From the NCBI GenBank assembly GCA_016783865.1, contig JADHVS010000186.1:1-8522 (forward strand): a stretch of DNA of 8,522 nucleotides, in the 5' to 3' direction. Each line of letters starts with the position of its first letter. The stretch's first letter is position 1. Below, piece by piece: positions 7,134-8,522 of the stretch. The translations under genes were made by a program, and so were the position numbers. Source of the DNA: Bacteroidales bacterium. Lineage in GTDB: Bacteria; Bacteroidota; Bacteroidia; Bacteroidales; SM23-62. Below the pieces are notes generated by a model. That model was not told where the DNA came from. It worked only from the letters and a program-made list of their open reading frames with translations, and did not search any database.

Positions 7134-8339
7134 ATGAAAAAAATATTGATTTTCATTGCAGCCCTATTTGTGCTGGCAGGCTGTACCCAGGAAAAACTGG
7201 TAACACTGGTTAATCCCATTGATCTTGATCGTCCTGACGAACCGGTGCTCTTAGAGAGGGATCAACTTGAGCAGATCACCGGGGATTTATCACCCGGCCA
7301 GTTTATCCTTGCAACAGATCAGGACGGTAATAATGTGCCCAACCAGTTGGATGACCTGGATGGAGATGGTAAGTGGGACAAGGTAGCGATGGTATACAGT
7401 TTCCACGCAAATCAAACTGTTTCTCTCTCAATAACTGTTATTGAAGAAAAACCTGAATTTCTATTCAGAACCAATATCCGGTTTGCCAATTATGAACCGC
7501 CCAATGAGGAATATGAAACAGGTGAACGATTACAGACACCTCTTAATACAATAACCCAGAAGAATTTTCAGATGGAAGGGCCAGGTTGGGAAAATGATAT
7601 AGTGGGATTCAGGAACTATTTCGATCAACGAAATGGCATGGATATTTTCGGTAAGAAAACCTCAGAAATGGTGCTGGACAGTTGCGGGATCAATGAAGAT
7701 TACCATAGCATGCAGTCGTGGGGGATGGATGTACTGAAAGTCGGGACATCTCTGGGAGCGGGGTCCATTGGGATGTTTAAGGATGGGGAATTGTTCCGGA
7801 TTGGAGATTCCGGAACCGGCACCTTTAAAATCGTTACTGAAGGGCCTGTCCGTTCTGTATTTAAATTTACATTCAATGATTGGGTATGCGGTGATCAGTT
7901 ATTCAATATTGTCCACTATGTAACCATTTGGGCCGGTAGTTATGGCTATGATAATACAGTGGTTATAAAAGATAAGGAAGGAACCTTAATATCAGGGCTT
8001 GTGAACATGCATACAGATACATTGTTTGTCAATGAATTTGAAGACTATGTTTCACTCGCCACACATGGACCTCAGGCTGAGCTTGACAAGTATCTGGGTA
8101 TGGGATTGCTTATCCCGGCGGAACTCTATCAGGGCCATGGTGAAGCTCCTGAGTCAGGTGATGGAATTACCCAAACCTGTTACGGGAAAATAAGAATGGA
8201 ACCAGATCAAATGGTTACATTCCATTTCCTTACCGGTTGGGAGGATCAGGATAGTAAGTTTACAGAATTGGATGAATTCCTGAAATTATTGGAATTTGAT
8301 GCTAAGCGGAGGTCAAATCCAATCCAGGTTTCATTTTAG
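7134..8339 (+). CDS. DUF4861 family lipoprotein, uronate-locus associated
   Basis: This 401-residue protein starts with a lipoprotein signal (MKKILIFIAALFVLAGC); the lipobox LAGC puts the acylated Cys at 17. It should be exported and lipid-anchored, but which membrane and side is not visible. The frame is open further upstream to 7047 inside kduD, but the ATG at 7134 gives the proper signal peptide. After about 25 residues comes a beta-rich region with an acidic loop, DLDGDGKWD (74-82), spaced like a calcium-binding dockerin/EF-type loop. The family core follows with GPGWENDIVGFRNYFDQRN (149-167), then MDIFGK, a SLGAGSIGMF turn (206-214) and a C-terminal GWEDQD. I recognise this as DUF4861, often found beside kduI/kduD and pectin or glycosaminoglycan genes. 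The family has no function that I can state. Beta-sandwich enzyme or sugar-binding roles are inference. It starts 34 bp after kduD, so co-transcription is likely. Confidence 0.87.
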   Translation: MKKILIFIAALFVLAGCTQEKLVTLVNPIDLDRPDEPVLLERDQLEQITGDLSPGQFILATDQDGNNVPNQLDDLDGDGKWDKVAMVYSFHANQTVSLSITVIEEKPEFLFRTNIRFANYEPPNEEYETGERLQTPLNTITQKNFQMEGPGWENDIVGFRNYFDQRNGMDIFGKKTSEMVLDSCGINEDYHSMQSWGMDVLKVGTSLGAGSIGMFKDGELFRIGDSGTGTFKIVTEGPVRSVFKFTFNDWVCGDQLFNIVHYVTIWAGSYGYDNTVVIKDKEGTLISGLVNMHTDTLFVNEFEDYVSLATHGPQAELDKYLGMGLLIPAELYQGHGEAPESGDGITQTCYGKIRMEPDQMVTFHFLTGWEDQDSKFTELDEFLKLLEFDAKRRSNPIQVSF

Positions 8340-8365
8340 TAAATTAAGTCATTCCGAATTGAAGC

Positions 8366-8387
8366 TCCTCGCCGCAAGTGGCTAGGA
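8366..8387. repeat. Imperfect palindrome in the structured leader of the repeat array
   Basis: TCCT-C-GCC, a 6-base loop, then GGC-T-AGGA can pair over 7 base pairs with one C/T mismatch. A second short dyad, AGGAA-N5-TTCCT, follows at 8384-8398. The surrounding stretch from about 8348 (GTCATTCCGAATTGAAGC) recalls dispersed intergenic repeats of Bacteroidota genomes, but that comparison is from memory. Confidence 0.35.
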
Positions 8388-8400
8388 AACGAGTTCCTGA

Positions 8401-8522
8401 GTTCGGCGGAGCCAAACAAACCTGTGAGTTCGGCGGAGCCAAACAAACCTGTGAGTTCGGCGGAGCCAAACAAACCTGTGAGTTCGGCGGAGCCAAACAA
8501 ACCTGTGAGTTCGGCGGAGCCA
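8401..8522. repeat. Perfect 27-bp tandem repeat array, cut by the window edge
   Basis: Four identical 27-base units begin at 8401, 8428, 8455 and 8482, and a fifth begins at 8509 and is cut at 14 bases. Each unit begins GTTCGGCGGAGCC and ends AACCTGTGA; 15 of 27 bases are G or C, richer than the neighbouring genes. The start of the first unit is preceded by CCTGA instead of CCTGTGA, which marks the left edge. A small hairpin is possible in each unit (GTT-C-GGC, loop GGA, GCC-A-AAC). Because 27 is a multiple of three, five of six reading frames stay open through the array, but no start or ribosome site supports coding. The absence of variable spacers excludes CRISPR. Confidence 0.95.

Noticed and set aside
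8401..8522. CRISPR array
   Set aside because: Units are head-to-tail with a 27-base period and no variable spacers, and no cas genes are present.
1..8522. Insertion sequences, tRNA or rRNA genes, phage or defence genes
   Set aside because: No transposase, integrase, cloverleaf-forming or defence-like sequence was recognised in either strand.

Overview
The window looks like part of a chromosome from the phylum Bacteroidota. This rests on moderate-to-low GC, genes without clear Shine-Dalgarno sequences, one copy of the Bacteroidota -7 promoter consensus (TAnnTTTG), a PAS-domain sensor with a short periplasmic loop, and a DUF4861-type lipoprotein beside kduI/kduD. The kdu genes are typical of polyuronate-degrading Bacteroidota, but the genus cannot be read from the sequence.

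The left half is on the minus strand. Reading along that strand from the centre, it holds a complete cellobiose phosphorylase (GH94), a short C-terminal remnant of a sulfatase, a hexuronate transporter of the MFS anion:cation symporter family (ExuT-like), and the first about 330 residues of a membrane PAS sensor that runs off the left edge. The right half is on the plus strand: kduI, a KduD/IdnO-type short-chain dehydrogenase, and a DUF4861 lipoprotein. A 115-bp divergent intergenic region separates the halves. The right edge is a perfect 27-bp tandem repeat array, cut by the window end.

The core theme is uptake and catabolism of uronic acids released from a uronate-containing polysaccharide. 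Lyases elsewhere would produce unsaturated uronates, which become 4-deoxy-5-ketouronate. KduI isomerises this and the dehydrogenase reduces the product to 2-keto-3-deoxygluconate. ExuT-like permease imports hexuronates. KDG kinase, KDPG aldolase, lyases, unsaturated glucuronyl hydrolases and SusC/SusD genes are not in the window. Cellobiose phosphorylase adds a beta-1,4-glucose branch, which raises the possibility of a polymer with both cellobiose and uronate units. The sulfatase scrap suggests a sulfated substrate was once handled here.

The catalytic enzymes are well-known families with intact key residues, and I see no clearly new defence or mobile system. The least explained parts are the DUF4861 lipoprotein, the cellobiose phosphorylase in a kdu setting, the sulfatase remnant sitting next to a heptanucleotide-repeat spacer and a perfect 12-bp hairpin, a second heptanucleotide spacer before the dehydrogenase gene, and the 27-bp array.
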